The notes: a model not told the origin generated them from the sequence alone. Shown: positions 35,200-48,167, numbered from the stretch's first letter. The stretch is DNA of 64,000 bases from Nematostella vectensis (GCF_932526225.1 NC_064045.1:13572442-13636441), one strand, 5' to 3'. Numbers and translations are program-made.

Positions 35200-38100
35200 A
35201 CACTCGTTCCCAGAGCCCCTCGGTCATGCTAACAGGGGCCTTCATTTTAGGGGACTTGGGTATTCCTATTGTTAATTCTTTTGTTAGAAGCTGCTAGCCT
35301 CCTGCGCAGCAATATTTAGGTTTGGGCCTCCTGTGCACCTCCACAATCTTTTTCACCAAAAAAAAACAAGTTAGAAAAATGTATTGCCACTACTGCAGGC
35401 TCCGTTTTCGTTTTTACTTCATATTTTGACCCCAATGCAGTAAATTATTATTTATTAGTTATTTTTGAGTTCAAGCAGAGTCTAAAAATATTTTCACTTC
35501 GACTGACTTTAAAATTTGCTGATACTACCTCTGAAAATGATTTTCTATTTGAAAGTCCGCAAATTATTTGTGTGCCGTGTGTGCCCCTATGGAGAAGGCT
35601 TCCGTAGGGATGTTTGAAAACTTAAAAACATAAGTACCGCTAGTGACCGATACAAAACAATAAATTTGAATGCGTCTTTTCAGATGAACGCTTGGCAGAT
35701 GTTACACGGATCACAAAAGAATTCTCTATTTCTTACATGGGCACCAGGACGGGTCTACATACATTACAAATGAAATTTAATATGAGCGGGATGTCTTCTT
35801 TCATTTTATTTGTTTGCTCCAGTATGCTTTTACCCTAATTTTTCGTCCTCAAATTTTTTGAGGTTCTAGAATTTGCCTTGGTACTTAAATGGGTGTAGAA
35901 AGCATGTTGATTTGGTAGACTTCCAAGCAGTCGTCGTGTTTTGAACACAGCGGCTACTACTTTGGGGTGGCTAGACATTTTTTTAGACTTTTCTGTAAAC
36001 GTGAGGCCAAAGGGTGATTTATCAGGATATTTCTACTCAGCACACTATGATCTAAAATAGGAACTTTTAACAGTCATGAAAAGTATATTTGGGGGTTATA
36101 GGAGACATGTCGGGCGTATTTTGGGGGTACTATGGTCCGTTTCTGTCTTAAAAAAGGCGTACCGCCTTAATTGACAAGCGTAAACAAGCTGAAAAAATAT
36201 TTATTGAATGTAAAGCACCTGCCTGGTCGTTTAGTATTCAATTCAGAAATAAGAAAGGACAACCATGAGAGGTATTGCAGCTCATATGTCGAAACATTCT
36301 GACGTCGAAATACTCCAAGGCAACGAACATTAGGTCGCTAAAAAGTAAGTATTCGAGACAAATCTCGCTGACCGATTTTCCTTTACAGAGTTGCATACTG
36401 TTTTAACATTTGATATCCTGAAGGCTGTTATAGCTTTTTTTTTTTTAAAGCATGTTCATGATCTTTTTGAATTTCTTTTTTGGTAAAGTCGCTTCTCGCT
36501 ATGCACTTGAAAAGAGCCGCTTGAAAATACGTACGAAAATGTCATAGTTTATTTTCCGCCAAACCAAACCTTCTACCTGTCGAAATGGATTGTTTGCCAA
36601 TAAATTGTGTAATAATTACGCCTAACGAAGTATCTAATCGGGGGATAAAGGGTTTGGGAAAGGATTTGGAGTTATATTATATGAAAGCTGCAGTATACAT
36701 TATGTTTAAAAAAATGTTGCACATTAGTTTAGACAGAAAGCTGCATTGCACGTTTTGCATATAAAATTTAATATAAAATTTATACACCGTTTAGCCCATA
36801 TAATTAACGTCGTGTTTAATTAATTTTTTTTCAATAAATAACGGCGCAGTCAGATACTACTTCAACATCAAGAGCCTTCTTGTGACGTTTTTCGCACAAT
36901 GTCTCCTTTATTCGCACTTATCTCTAAATGGCAAGGCATGTTTAAACAATTATCTCAAATCGCCGATTCCGCTTCCAAAACGTCTTTACTTGACACCTTT
37001 TGTGAGAGGCTTTTAGATAGAATTTGACTAGAAGGTAAGTGAATTACATATGCGTCTGATATATCCCACAAACGCTCGCAGACTAGGCCTCACCTGAAAG
37101 AATGCTTCCTTCGCGGGCTGCGCTCACCTCTCGACATTTACTTGAAGTAGCAGGCTACATCTATAAAAAAAAAACCTGATGCGCCGGCTTGGTATGTATA
37201 TTAGTTTTTGTTTAATTTTACCGAGCAGCGAGCACTTCCAAAATCAATGCAAGCGTAGCTAAAAAACATGGGTGAGCATGCGAACTAATGTTCGGAAAAC
37301 TGCGAGCGCATTGAAATGGACATGAACAAAAACGGTTTTTTACGCCATTCTGTAAATACAACGCAAAACACACAAGTTCGTGGGAGGGGACATTTTTCAT
37401 GCTGAGAAGCTAGTCATTCCAAACTGCAGTGTAAACGGTGCTACAAACGCAATGAGATAACGTCCAATATCCATTTATTACTATTGGCTTGTCTAAATTG
37501 ATTCAATACAGACCGACAGGGAACACATCAAATCTTGTTTGGCGCACCTCTGTGATTTGCGGTGGGTCTTAAGGCAACAAATGTCATCATTATATCGGCT
37601 GCTGCGACTGGAGTCGTTATTGAAAATGATAAAGGAAACGTTGCTTTGGTAATACGTTTTTGGTTCGGCGAAGAAGAAATAAAAAACACTTGAAACTGTC
37701 ATTGCAAACGACGAAACGAGAAATGAGCATTAGCTGTATAATCGCCCTGCTTTTCTAATTTGAAGATAAACGTTATATCTAACCTCTAAAGGTGGAATTT
37801 TAGTTATTAATGAGATATTAAACAAATGCAATTTTGAGATTATCTAGACTCCACACTCATTTCCTCACCCATCCTGTCAAGGTCCACTTCCACTAATTGT
37901 AAAAAAACCTAGGAATTGAAATAATAATGTAATACTAACAACAATGCTATGGTTACCCAGCTAAACCAGCTTCATTATAAGATCAACGTGCTACCTGTCA
38001 TATATATTTACTGAGACACCTCAACTGTCGATGTTTTTATTGGAGAAGATAAGTCTTCTAATCGTTATAGTTTAGTTTGTACTTGCAAGCTCTTAAAAGA

Positions 38101-39430
38101 CGTAACACACACGGCTTAACCGAAAGAAACTAGTCCCTCTCTTTATACTGTTATAATGCAACCAATCGTAGATTTTTTTAATTTAAAAACAACATCACCA
38201 GCTGCAAGTGATTGGATAGGCCTGCAGTATACATTTCGTAAAAATCTGTCAAAAAATGCACAAATAACATAATTTATTTGGAACATTTATTAGAATTAGA
38301 TTGAGAAGCTTCAAAGAGCTTTGTGAAAACATTTGATTTATATCAGAAATGTCATACTGAGAAAATATATGAAAGTCCACTAATTACATTTACTGTCTTT
38401 AAACTACCTTTTTCGCCCCCAAGAGCACATGACACCAACATACCAGTCAATAGAAAGATCGGGAAACATTGAAGAGAAAACTGCCCGGGAACTTTAGTAA
38501 TCTAAAGGTAAGATCATAACAGAAAAGAAGAAAGTTCCGTGGAAAGACGTCTCTTTAATTTGGCTGAAAGGTTTTTAGAAGCCTGATTTCCATGTTTTGA
38601 AAAATTGTCTCGTCCTAATTAATATTAAGAAGGCTCCAAAGGACATATCATAATCATCAATGCACATCCGTTTTTCTAATGCGGTTATGTCTGTTAGCTG
38701 AGGAAATGATAATAGATATTGACATCCAGGGAGGGATTCAGCAAAACTGTATTTTAAAATCGTTGTACAAAGTATAGGATTGCATGTTTAATATGCTGTT
38801 TTAGACAGGACGATTTAGTCGTATGCGACTTGCATAAGACATTTCTTAAGCCCTACGACATTCGTAGTTGAGCATCGTAGCAAAGTCGAAGAGGATGATT
38901 TACACTCTACGGCTCAAGTTTTAGAGGCGCATACCACGTTATCTGCCTTTATGCCAGCAATTCTTCCCTAGAGTCATATTTTAGAAAAGGACATATATAA
39001 TTGCGCTTTGTACAGGGTTACTATATTTGCCCTTCCTACCTCCGGTCATGATAATATTGCCTGAGAGATAGCGGTTTCGGTGCCTTGGTGGTCATTCCCA
39101 TACGCCAAGATCAACGAGCTACGCGAGCCGGGGCCGCATTGTATTTTATACCGACCTATAGAATCGTGCGAGCTTTGAGTTTTGCTTTTCGATTAGATAA
39201 CTAAAAATTGAGAAAGACATCACAACCGAAATTTATTCTCGCCAAATCCTTGGTCTACTGTGTAGCCATCCTAGTGTCAATCCGAAGCGTAGGGGACGAC
39301 ATAAATCCTTCCACTACACTAAAATCTGTCGCAAATATGAATAAATCTTTTCTCTTCAAGCGAGAAGCCTAATTTTAAGATTAGAAGAAAATAATACTAA
39401 AATAAAAAATAAATAAAAAATAAAAGCCGC
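35200..39430. other. intergenic, nothing recognised
   Basis: AT-rich sequence without a supported gene, splice-consistent exon chain or clear transposon. Short open frames have no recognisable similarity. Confidence 0.5.
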
Positions 39431-39565
39431 TCGCCTGCATGTTCTCGAGGAAAAGAAATCGCGACCAGAAACAAAATATTTTATGTGGCCTTTTTCAACT
39501 CTTTTGTAAAGCGTGGAAAAAAAATTACCCTCGTAAAATGAAAAAAGCGTCCTTTAGTAGAAAGA

Positions 39566-39850
<285 letters not shown>

Positions 39851-40336
39851 GACAGTTAAACTCAATCTTAATAAACTTAAGGGTAACCAAGCCACACCCA
39901 AAATACATAATTTTAATGCTCTTACGGTAACAGCTCTAGCTCTGAAACTATAATTGGAACACAAACCAAACTAAGGATATTCATTGCTAATACCTCAAAC
40001 TGTGTAATGAACCTAAAATTGCTATATAGTTGACATAAATGGAAAATTATCAAGTAAACAAACAAAAAGCTTATAATTTTAACCAGCATTCTTTGGTAAA
40101 AAGCCTTCATATTACTAAGCATTGTAAAAATTTCAAGGTTTTTGAGGTTCATTACACTACTACACTATCAATAATTATTCCTGCCAAATTTCATGCAATA
40201 ATATTAAAAACACAGGAACTAGTGAGTGTTACGCTGAGCCATACATTAACGGAATTAATATTTTGAGAAAAATGCATTTTAAATTATGAAATAAATAATT
40301 CCTTATAATTACAACACCTGCAGCTAAATCAATGCA

Positions 40337-42123
40337 CTAAAATGATCCTGCACAATATCTTGGTCCTTCTTGCTGCTGTTTCTTGTCTTCCTTCCTCTTC
40401 CTTTGACCTCTGAGCACCTTTCTTCTTTTCTTTTGTATGTCTCTCTCCTTGTACTCTGCACCATAAATACGTCCTAAGTCTAAAGCAGTGCAACCTGAAT
40501 TAGTATACTTGCTAGCATCTATTTTCAATCGCCTGAAGAGATCTACAACAGTTGCTGATCCTTGATTGAAGTGTGCCACTGCATCATAAAGTCCAAATTC
40601 TAGGACAGGTCGAGCCACAAACACTTCTTTTGGCACACGCTGCCAAATCATTGCATTAAAAGATTCGTTTTGATTCTGTGTTTTGCCATGTAGGCACTTT
40701 TTCAGCAATTCATCATCACTCAGTCTGAGATAGATTGGCTTCATTAAGGCAATTATGTCTTTAGGTAAGCCAGAACCATGCTTGAAGGTCTTGGTCTTAT
40801 TTGCACTGTCCCTCTTATAACCACACCAACTATTTGGTCCATCAGGACAATAGTCATGAAGAACTACCTTGTCATTAGATGCACAGTGAAATAAGGTGGC
40901 ATAAATAGCTTTCTTCATTCCTTTCAGGTCATCGAGATTTGATCGTATGGCAATGCCATAATAGTTTTGCAGTTTGTCTATCATGGCATCAGTCAACTTT
41001 CCCTTTCCTCCAATTCCCGCATTTGTTAAATTCAATTTCCGCCGTGCTGTTCCCATCCTCTTTTGAACGTGTCCAACGCATTCTTTTTTTTCTACAACTA
41101 CATTATCATCTTCATACATATGTTCAACTTCAGTATGGCTCTTAGAATCACCATCAGCATAAAGTTCAGAGTATCTGAGCTTGTGTTTATCAATGGAGCG
41201 GCTGAACAGGCGACTAGCTCCAACCGACTCCATGCCAGGGGCAGAGCCATGGTAGTTGGCATTGCACTTGAAGCTGTGCTCTGCCCACCATGTTTTGTAG
41301 GCAATACTCTCTTTGTCAAGATTTGGATGCTGCTGACATTGCTTGCATGACTGGGACAGGGCTTCAGTGTCCAAGACCTTTCCATTATCCATGGAAATGA
41401 CTGTGACGCATCCATTTTTTTAGCAAAACCCTCTTTTTTGCCATGTACCATCACATGATACCCCACAATTTACAATATCATCTGCACTAGCAGCTTTCTG
41501 ATCTTTAATTTCAATGGCTGCTCTCTTCATTGTTTCATTAGCAATAGCTTTAATATGCTTACTAATAGTTTTTGAGTTCTTGGAATATGCTCGTGCGGTT
41601 GAAGGTGGCGGCATGTTCATCAAGGTACAAAACCTTTTTGCTCCACTGTGGCCTTTACCAAGCGATCGCATGGAATAAACCAGGCGCCTGTTTACTTCAT
41701 AACTCTTCGCTTGCTTTTTCGAAGTGAAAAACTCTGTTTTCCAGCCACACGAAGAACACAATAGCCTAAGACTGGAAGCACAGCCTTTCCTTTGAAGTTG
41801 ATTTTCCATCAACGTAAGACTGGAATCGGCACACTCACTGCAGCGAAGAGAATACAATATCTCACTGAGTATTTCCATATCAATGAGCCTGTATCCAGTG
41901 ATAAAAGGTCCCCTGACTGTTCTTGGAAAGATGTAGACAATTTTGGGACGTCTTTAGATAGTTTTTTAGACGAAACAGATCGCCTAGAGGACGTGTTGAC
42001 ATCAACACGTGTCTCGTCGACATCGTCTTTCTTGGCTATTTTCGGCAACGTTTCTTGCAATTTTGTGTGCTGATTGCCCGAGAATCTTCTCTTTGGTCGT
42101 CTAACACTTCGATTTTTAGGCAT
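40337..42123 (-). pseudogene. Mutator-like transposase (MULE type), decayed
   Basis: The minus strand encodes a protein like the Mutator-type transposases common in invertebrate genomes: GPFITGYRLIDMEILSEIL, a zinc-ribbon-like CSEC...CSSC pair, then VSCDGTWQKRGF (the DGTW signature), then, after a stop codon, NGCVTVISMDNGKVLD, a CxxC pair (SCKQCQQH), HxxxCxxNYHGSAPGMES and a C-terminal region with NESFNAMIW ending in a Lys/Arg-rich tail. An in-frame TAA at 41420-41422 interrupts the gene; nine codons later the conserved frame continues with a Met at 41392. A second break, a frameshift, lies around 41895-41945 between an N-terminal Lys/Arg/Ser-rich segment (from 42123) and the GPFITG segment. 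I did not find convincing terminal inverted repeats. A host-adopted gene is possible but unlikely with two breaks. Confidence 0.82.
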
Positions 42124-42644
42124 AATAGACTTCTTATGATGAGATTTAGAGACTTTAGAAGATATTAAACGTATAACGATCAAGAAACTTGGAAGAAATT
42201 GTAAATACTTGCAAAATGTGTGAATGTTAGGACCTAGTCTACCTCTATACAGTATAACACAGGAAGTCCATGCAATGGAAATATTTTTTTCCGATTACTA
42301 TGGCCCGTTTTCATTGGAAAAAGGACGCCAAAACAATGCGTTGCCCCTGGCAACCAGGGAACGACCTTCAGAAAATCGCAAAAAAAGGAATGAAAATGTT
42401 TTTTCCAGAAATACATCTAATCACGAATAAAGCAGAGATAATTTCTAGGCTAAATCAACTGGAAATTTTTTTTGCCAATTTACTTCAAACTTGTAGTTTT
42501 TTTAGTATCATACCGCCTAATCCGGATGAGTTAGATTTCAGGCGTGCGCAGTCATAGGTATCATATGGAAAAAGGAAACGTATCTTGCGGGAATAGGATT
42601 GGCTCAATTTTTTAAGTATTAACTCTTTGTTCTTTTATCCACAG
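42124..42644. other. intergenic between transposase and GPCR; ends in a splice acceptor
   Basis: No gene recognised. At 42627-42644 lies TTGTTCTTTTATCCACAG, a good 3' splice site 41 bp before the GPCR start codon, so the GPCR probably has an untranslated first exon upstream that I could not locate. Confidence 0.5.
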
Positions 42645-42685
42645 ATATCTCGCAGTAATGCTATGACATAAACACATCCGACGAC

Positions 42686-43738
42686 ATGAAGTATTCTGCT
42701 GAAACCATCGTTGAAGCTCTCACCGTTGTTTGCATTTGCGTAATTTCCATTTTAGGAAATGGCAGTCTTTTTATTATAGTCTACAAAAAAAGTGCGCTAC
42801 ACACCGTTTGTAATTATTACATTCTTAGTCTGGCAACCGCTGACCTACTTGTCTCGACCATCAGCGGGCCTGTGATGGTAACTACAATACTGAACGGTGA
42901 TTGGATGTTGAGCGATGACGCATGCAAAGTGCTTGGATTTATCACGATCATAACTTTCATTGCATCCGTTGCAAACTTGGCGATGATTGCCATCAACCGG
43001 TACTACTACATCGTCCACTGGAAAAGCTACAAAAATTGCTTCAACAACAAGCGCGCAGTGGCTTATGGGGCCATAGTGTGGCTATTTGCGATTTTACTCT
43101 CAACACCACCCCTTCTAGGTTGGGGTCAGTACGGCTATGTCAAGGAGCAGTCGTTCTGTTTCGTCATCTGGTCTGCAAACATTTATTACATGTTCTTTAC
43201 GGTTATAATCTGCTTCTTCGGGCCTCTTGGAACTATGGTTTTCTGCTACTACAAGATATTGTCATTCACAAAAGCACTTAAAGCCAGATTGCATAAAGAC
43301 AGTGAAAAGAATGATGACGAATCCCGTCCTAAATCTTCCTTCAAGAACTCAATGCGTGGGATTTCACCTGCCGAGACCAAAATCACCAACACCCTTCTCC
43401 TAGTCGTCGTGTGTTTTGTTATGTCCTGGAGCGCATTCGCTTTCACGATCTTCCTAAACGTCTACCTCCCAGGCAAAGTGCCTCGAGGGATCAACAAGTG
43501 GAGCTTGATTCTAGGGTACCTGAACAGCATGATGAATCCTGCTATTTACGGGATAAGAAACCCAACGTTCAAGGATGGATTTAGTGAATTGTGGAAGTGT
43601 TTCCTTTGCGTCCCGTGTCGTGGCGATGGTATCTACGTGACTTCAGCTGCGACGACTTCATCAGTGGATGATTCACATGCTATTCGTGACATTGGAAAGC
43701 CACCGTTATTTTCCAAGGCTAAGGTTACCCCAAAATAG
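42686..43738 (+). CDS. class A (rhodopsin-family) GPCR, melatonin-receptor-like, unspliced coding region
   Basis: 350 residues, seven membrane segments. Landmarks: N25 in helix 1 (GNGS), D53 in helix 2 (SLATADLL), C80 paired with C158 in loop 2, NRY at 104-106 in place of DRY, W132, P180, and NPAIY at 284-288. NRY is typical of melatonin receptors and some orphan relatives. The opsin Lys in helix 7 is replaced by Tyr (LGYLNSMMNP), so it is not a light receptor. In helix 6 the usual CWxP reads SWSAF: Trp248 present, Pro missing. The N-terminus is only about ten residues. The tail has a Cys cluster (CFLCVPC, 306-311) suited to palmitoylation. Ligand cannot be told. The coding sequence has no introns, but a 5' UTR intron is likely. 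Confidence 0.92.
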   Translation: MKYSAETIVEALTVVCICVISILGNGSLFIIVYKKSALHTVCNYYILSLATADLLVSTISGPVMVTTILNGDWMLSDDACKVLGFITIITFIASVANLAMIAINRYYYIVHWKSYKNCFNNKRAVAYGAIVWLFAILLSTPPLLGWGQYGYVKEQSFCFVIWSANIYYMFFTVIICFFGPLGTMVFCYYKILSFTKALKARLHKDSEKNDDESRPKSSFKNSMRGISPAETKITNTLLLVVVCFVMSWSAFAFTIFLNVYLPGKVPRGINKWSLILGYLNSMMNPAIYGIRNPTFKDGFSELWKCFLCVPCRGDGIYVTSAATTSSVDDSHAIRDIGKPPLFSKAKVTPK

Positions 43739-44180
43739 TTAATTGAGGCCTGAAATAGACGATTTGGTAAAATTTATACAGAGAATTGACGAACGGTCGC
43801 CGCAGTGGGGCACTACGCAATCCGGTGAAACGCAAACAAGCATTCATACCATCATTGGTAAAATCACTAAGGGACATAGCACAAGCATTAGCATGGGTGC
43901 CGCAAAGAAGTAATTACATACATTGATGAGTGTCGTTTTGCTAGCAACGAGACGCAAAACGACAAAGCGCTCCATTATCTTGCCAATAAAACGCACACGG
44001 GAACGAGCTGTCGGTGACATCTTTTTGTTAATCTACATAATAAAAAATATGCCCTGTGGCAGAATCCTTGCCGGCTCTATTCCGCGGGTCTCCGAAGAAA
44101 GGGGGGATGGGGAAGGGAGGGGATGTGGCGTTGGGCAGCATCTAAATGAAATCATCATATATACTAATAGATTGCTTTGT
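43739..44180. other. intergenic, no gene recognised
   Basis: Probable 3' UTR of the GPCR and spacer. Contains CCAATAAAACG near 43980; whether it is the poly(A) signal of the GPCR is not certain. Confidence 0.4.
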
Positions 44181-44395
44181 CCCCGAGCTCTAGGATTTTA
44201 CACCCAAAGTAATGTCTGATGTCTTGTTCGTGTTGAATAAACCACGTATTTCTACTTCACCATAGTTGCATTTGCCTTTTTCTCCTCCTCCAGCGAGCTC
44301 TGTCCCTACGCGCTTGCGTCCATGAAACAATGTGCCATGTAACCTCCGCCGACTGGTAAACGGGTAACTCCAGCGGCGCATCTTATCCTTCCCAC
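44181..44395. mobile_element. partial copy of the foldback MITE found at 48168-48489
   Basis: Begins CCGAGCTCTAGGAT and continues TAATGTCTGATGTCTTG..GTTGAATAAA, matching the reverse complement of the right end of the full element. CGCAAGCGCGTAGGGACA and AGCTCGCTGGAGGAG in reverse match the inner part. The other end is missing. Confidence 0.7.
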
Positions 44396-44832
44396 TAAAA
44401 AATGTTATTTTTTGATTTTAGTGGGGAAGGGACATTCCTCTTGGGGTAATTTGGAAGAGGATAGTCTTTGACGACCCTTCCATAAGAAATAAACAACTTT
44501 TCGCGGCCAAGGGGGAGAGTGCACACTGCAGTACCCCTATATATGTCAATATATAAATATTTAGAAGAGCAAAATAACAAACTCCCAGCGATCGGAAGTG
44601 ACTTTTTATTTGTTGAGTACTAAGTTGTGGTAGTCTACTTCACATAGGGTCATTATCTTGGACACACTATATTAACGGCTACATGAAGTATAAAGCTATT
44701 TTAATCGTCCGCTGAGAAACCGCAGGCTCGAATATAGTACGCCCGGTGTTTTTGCACGGATCGCAGCAACCTCGCGACCGGGTCTTTATTCCGGACAGAA
44801 CTAGTTTAAAGTCTGAAAGAATAGCAAAAAAC

Positions 44833-45561
44833 ATGACGAGTCAAGAATCTATCCCGAAACATGTAGCAGACGTGGACTATTGGATTTCACGATGGGAAAA
44901 TAATGAGACATCATGGCACAAAGACGCAATCCAACCTTGCCTGCTCCAGCATTTTGATAAATTGATCCCAAACAAGAAAGGATCACCGAAGCCTCGAGTC
45001 TTACTTCCCCTTTGCGGAAAATCGCTCGATCTTCTATGGTTAGCTGACCAAGGATGCCAAGTAGTTGGAGTAGAGGGAGCTTCTAAGCCCATCGAAGAGT
45101 TTTATCAGGAAAATAATCTCCCGTTTGACACTCAAACAGTACTCGACCCCAACACTGAGGCGAAGGTAAAATGTTACTACGGTCGAGACCGTGACATCAA
45201 GATCTATCAAGTTGATTTATTCGCCATCTCCGCGTCTTTAATTGGAGAATTTGATGCTATTTGGGACCGAGGATCTCTGAGTGCAATAGGGCTCTACATA
45301 GATAACCGAGGTAGCCGCTATGCTAATCTACTCGTGTCTCTTCTCAAGCCGCATGGCCGATATATGATAGAGAACCACCACTACATTGAAGACCCCGGCC
45401 CACATCGCGGGCCCCCTAGCGATGTCCCAGAAAAAGTTTTGAGAGAACTTTACGGGGAAATGTGCGAGATTGAAAATCTAGAAGTAGATCTACCGGCAGC
45501 GCCAAGCCAAGACAATCCTAGACCCTTCGTTACAGCATATTACGTAATGCATCGCAAGTAA
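44833..45561 (+). CDS. TPMT: thiopurine S-methyltransferase, unspliced
   Basis: 242 residues from the ATG at 44833, close to the 245 of human TPMT. It would transfer a methyl group from S-adenosylmethionine to a thiol or similar small nucleophile in the cytosol. Motifs: W17..W21..W28 near the N-terminus, the SAM-binding LPLCGKSLDLLWLADQG (58-74), VGVE (78-81), IWDRGSL (143-149), and PGPHRGPP (188-195), equivalent to HPGPPF in the human enzyme. The frame is open 29 codons further to an upstream ATG at 44746; the internal start fits the family. Vertebrate TPMT genes have many introns, whereas this one has none, which suggests a retrogene or ancient bacterial-type gene; TPMT also occurs in bacteria. 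Confidence 0.94.
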   Translation: MTSQESIPKHVADVDYWISRWENNETSWHKDAIQPCLLQHFDKLIPNKKGSPKPRVLLPLCGKSLDLLWLADQGCQVVGVEGASKPIEEFYQENNLPFDTQTVLDPNTEAKVKCYYGRDRDIKIYQVDLFAISASLIGEFDAIWDRGSLSAIGLYIDNRGSRYANLLVSLLKPHGRYMIENHHYIEDPGPHRGPPSDVPEKVLRELYGEMCEIENLEVDLPAAPSQDNPRPFVTAYYVMHRK

Positions 45562-45754
45562 TTTTTAAGTTTTAAAATTGTTATCACAGAGTTAGTTAAC
45601 TGACAAATGAATGTCACTGTTAGCACGATTTTAGGTACATTCACTATCTGCCCTTGCTTCAAATTTCTCTAAAAAATGACCGCCACCTTGGCACACAGAA
45701 AGCCCACTGCACAAGTACAAGTTTTTGCCAGAAAACAATCTTACCATGGAGGGT

Positions 45755-46949
45755 CTGTACAGGACCCGAAATGATCCCAGGACCCGAAACGATCCCAGGA
45801 CCCGAAACGATCCCCAAAAGTACCCCAACTGATCCCGGGACCCGAAACAATCCCCAAGAGTCCCCGAAATGAACCCCAAGGAATTACAGTAATGGACAAC
45901 TAAAGGAATGTGTAAGGATTGGCTTTCAGTTTTAAAAACATATGAAACATTTAGCTTTGTTTGTGTTATTAAAAGAAAATTTACATTAACTAAAACTATA
46001 GTATTAAGATTTTTATATACGACTGCGGGGAAAATACAGTGGTTGAGTCAGAAATTGGGGTCAACTAACAATTCCTGTGATAGTAATTTGAGGAGCCCGG
46101 CGTGGATAAATCATTTTTACATAACAAGCCATAAAAGATAGTCTTTACAGATGGGACATGCTGCTTTACATAGGAAGCGAAAAGTTTTAAAGTTATTTTT
46201 TGGCATGTTTGTTTTCGGTGAATGAAAGACCTATCATATCATGAGATCATGCCGGGGTTTACGCACGACTACATGAGGAAATTCAAAACTCACATAATAT
46301 TGCTTTCACATCTTCTTAATATTTTGCATCGGTAGTAGAAGGGTTGTTCGAGTGTATTACTCAGTGTGCTTTTGTCATTCCATCTTCTCGGCCAAACCGG
46401 CTGCCTAAAATGTGTCGGTGAATATTCGCTCGTGTGAACAAGGATTTCGTGGTGAAATACATGTTTGGTTGTCAGATGAATATTAATTTTTAGGGGTGAT
46501 GTTTACCACAAATGAGATTTATAGTGTCGGAGTCATGTGTCGGAACCGCAAAATGTTAAGAGTGTGATGGAAGGTCAAAAGTTTGGTTGATCTGAGCAAA
46601 GCTGTGCTATGTTTATGCTATATTCCTTTCAGTAGCAATTTAAAGTTGTGTATTTGTTTTGGACTCTGTTTATGGGTTTAACGCCGGGCAATGTAATAAA
46701 TAGAAGTATTGTGTTGAAATTTAATATTTTTAAGTCACGTTGTTTAGAAACCGAGTCGCTGTTAACCCTTTATTATGCTTCAAGAATTGCAAGTATTTCT
46801 TCTGCTTTCCATTACCGTAATTCCTTGGGGTTGATTTCGGGGACTCTTCGGTATCGTTTCGGGTCCGAGGATCAGTTGGGGTACTTTTGGGGATCATTTC
46901 GGGTCCCGGGATCGTTTCGGGTCCTGGGATCATTTCGGGTCCTGTACAG
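45755..46949. mobile_element. non-autonomous transposon with 142-bp inverted ends
   Basis: Arms 45755-45896 and 46808-46949 are inverted copies of each other. The outer end is CTGTACAGGACCCGAAATG; the inner end is CCCCAAGGAATTAC(A/G)GTAATGG. Within each arm, GGACCCGAAACGATCCCA is itself repeated three to four times. The 910-bp interior has no recognisable gene. No secure target duplication. Confidence 0.85.
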
Positions 46950-48160
46950 GTCTGTATGGCTACGGACTATGTAAAGAGAATACACCCACAAACATTTCTA
47001 TTAGAAATGGTATTTTTAGTGCTTCGCAGGAGAGGTGCTACAATATAACTAAACAAAACACTTTGTCATAAAATGGGATACTTAAATCTGTATTTTGGTA
47101 TTTTTATGGGTAATTTTTGCTCCTGGTGTATTTTTAGGGAAGCATTTTTTTGGTATGCAGGTATTGTTGAGGATATTTTTTGAGTTTCATGCCATGTATC
47201 CTTGTCACTTTTACTCCACAAAAATCCCCTCCCTGCTAATTTATTCAACTCAGCCATTGTTCTGTTCCAATGCCATTGTTGATGTTGTGAATTTAAATAA
47301 CAAAGATACTCCTGGAGAGGAATTGATGTAAATTTTCTAGCTTTCACCCAGTGTCATCACATCAACATGTTATGGACACCATATTGAATTGCGTCGCCTT
47401 ATATCTTCCAAGCATACTGTTTACTTATCAACTCAGCCCCATACCCCAGCAACATGAGAAAAGGAAAATGACTTGATCCATACAACAGAACATAAGACAA
47501 AGCAAACAGGTAGATAAATGTCACAAACATTTGATATTTTTGTTACAAATTCCAAAGTACAAAATGGGATATATGTTGTATAATTGACAATAAGGTCGGA
47601 AACACAGCTCGTATGTATTGGCTTGAGAAATTGAAACGATATGGTTAGCTCTATCCTAAAGCTCACTCTTCTTTAGGACTTTTTAATTGCCAAAGTTGGT
47701 ATTTGAAAGAGACCAGAGGCCTGAAATTAAACGCTCGTTCCATTTCTTGTCAGATCCAAAAGGTTCACTTATCTTCTTACCTCGAAAACCACAAGGAAAG
47801 AAAGTGGTTATTGTTATCAAAGTCCATTTTTAATTTTTCTACCAACACAATTTATGTGACGGTCAAGGAATATTGAACAATGAGTTTATAATAGAGCACC
47901 ATTTTTCCAATATGTAATAGTAGTAAGTGAGTTCCTATGTTATTGAGGGGCTCGAGGCTTTTCTTTTATAGCTAAAAACGTAAACGATTAAGAAATAATG
48001 GACGCTTAAAGATGTTGAGTAGTCTTGCAATTTCTTTTACTCTAAAATGATACTCTCGTCTGGTGCTCGAACGATTTGCACCTGCAAACATAAAATGGTA
48101 TTAGTATGGTATTAGTATATACTCATAAAGAAAAATCTCCGCCAAGTTTATTTTACCTTT
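46950..48160. other. intergenic, no gene recognised
   Basis: Sequence with short open frames only. Near 47085-47180 several TATTTTT(A/G)GGGAAG-like motifs recur. Nothing else supported. Confidence 0.45.
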
Positions 48161-48167
48161 ATTATCT

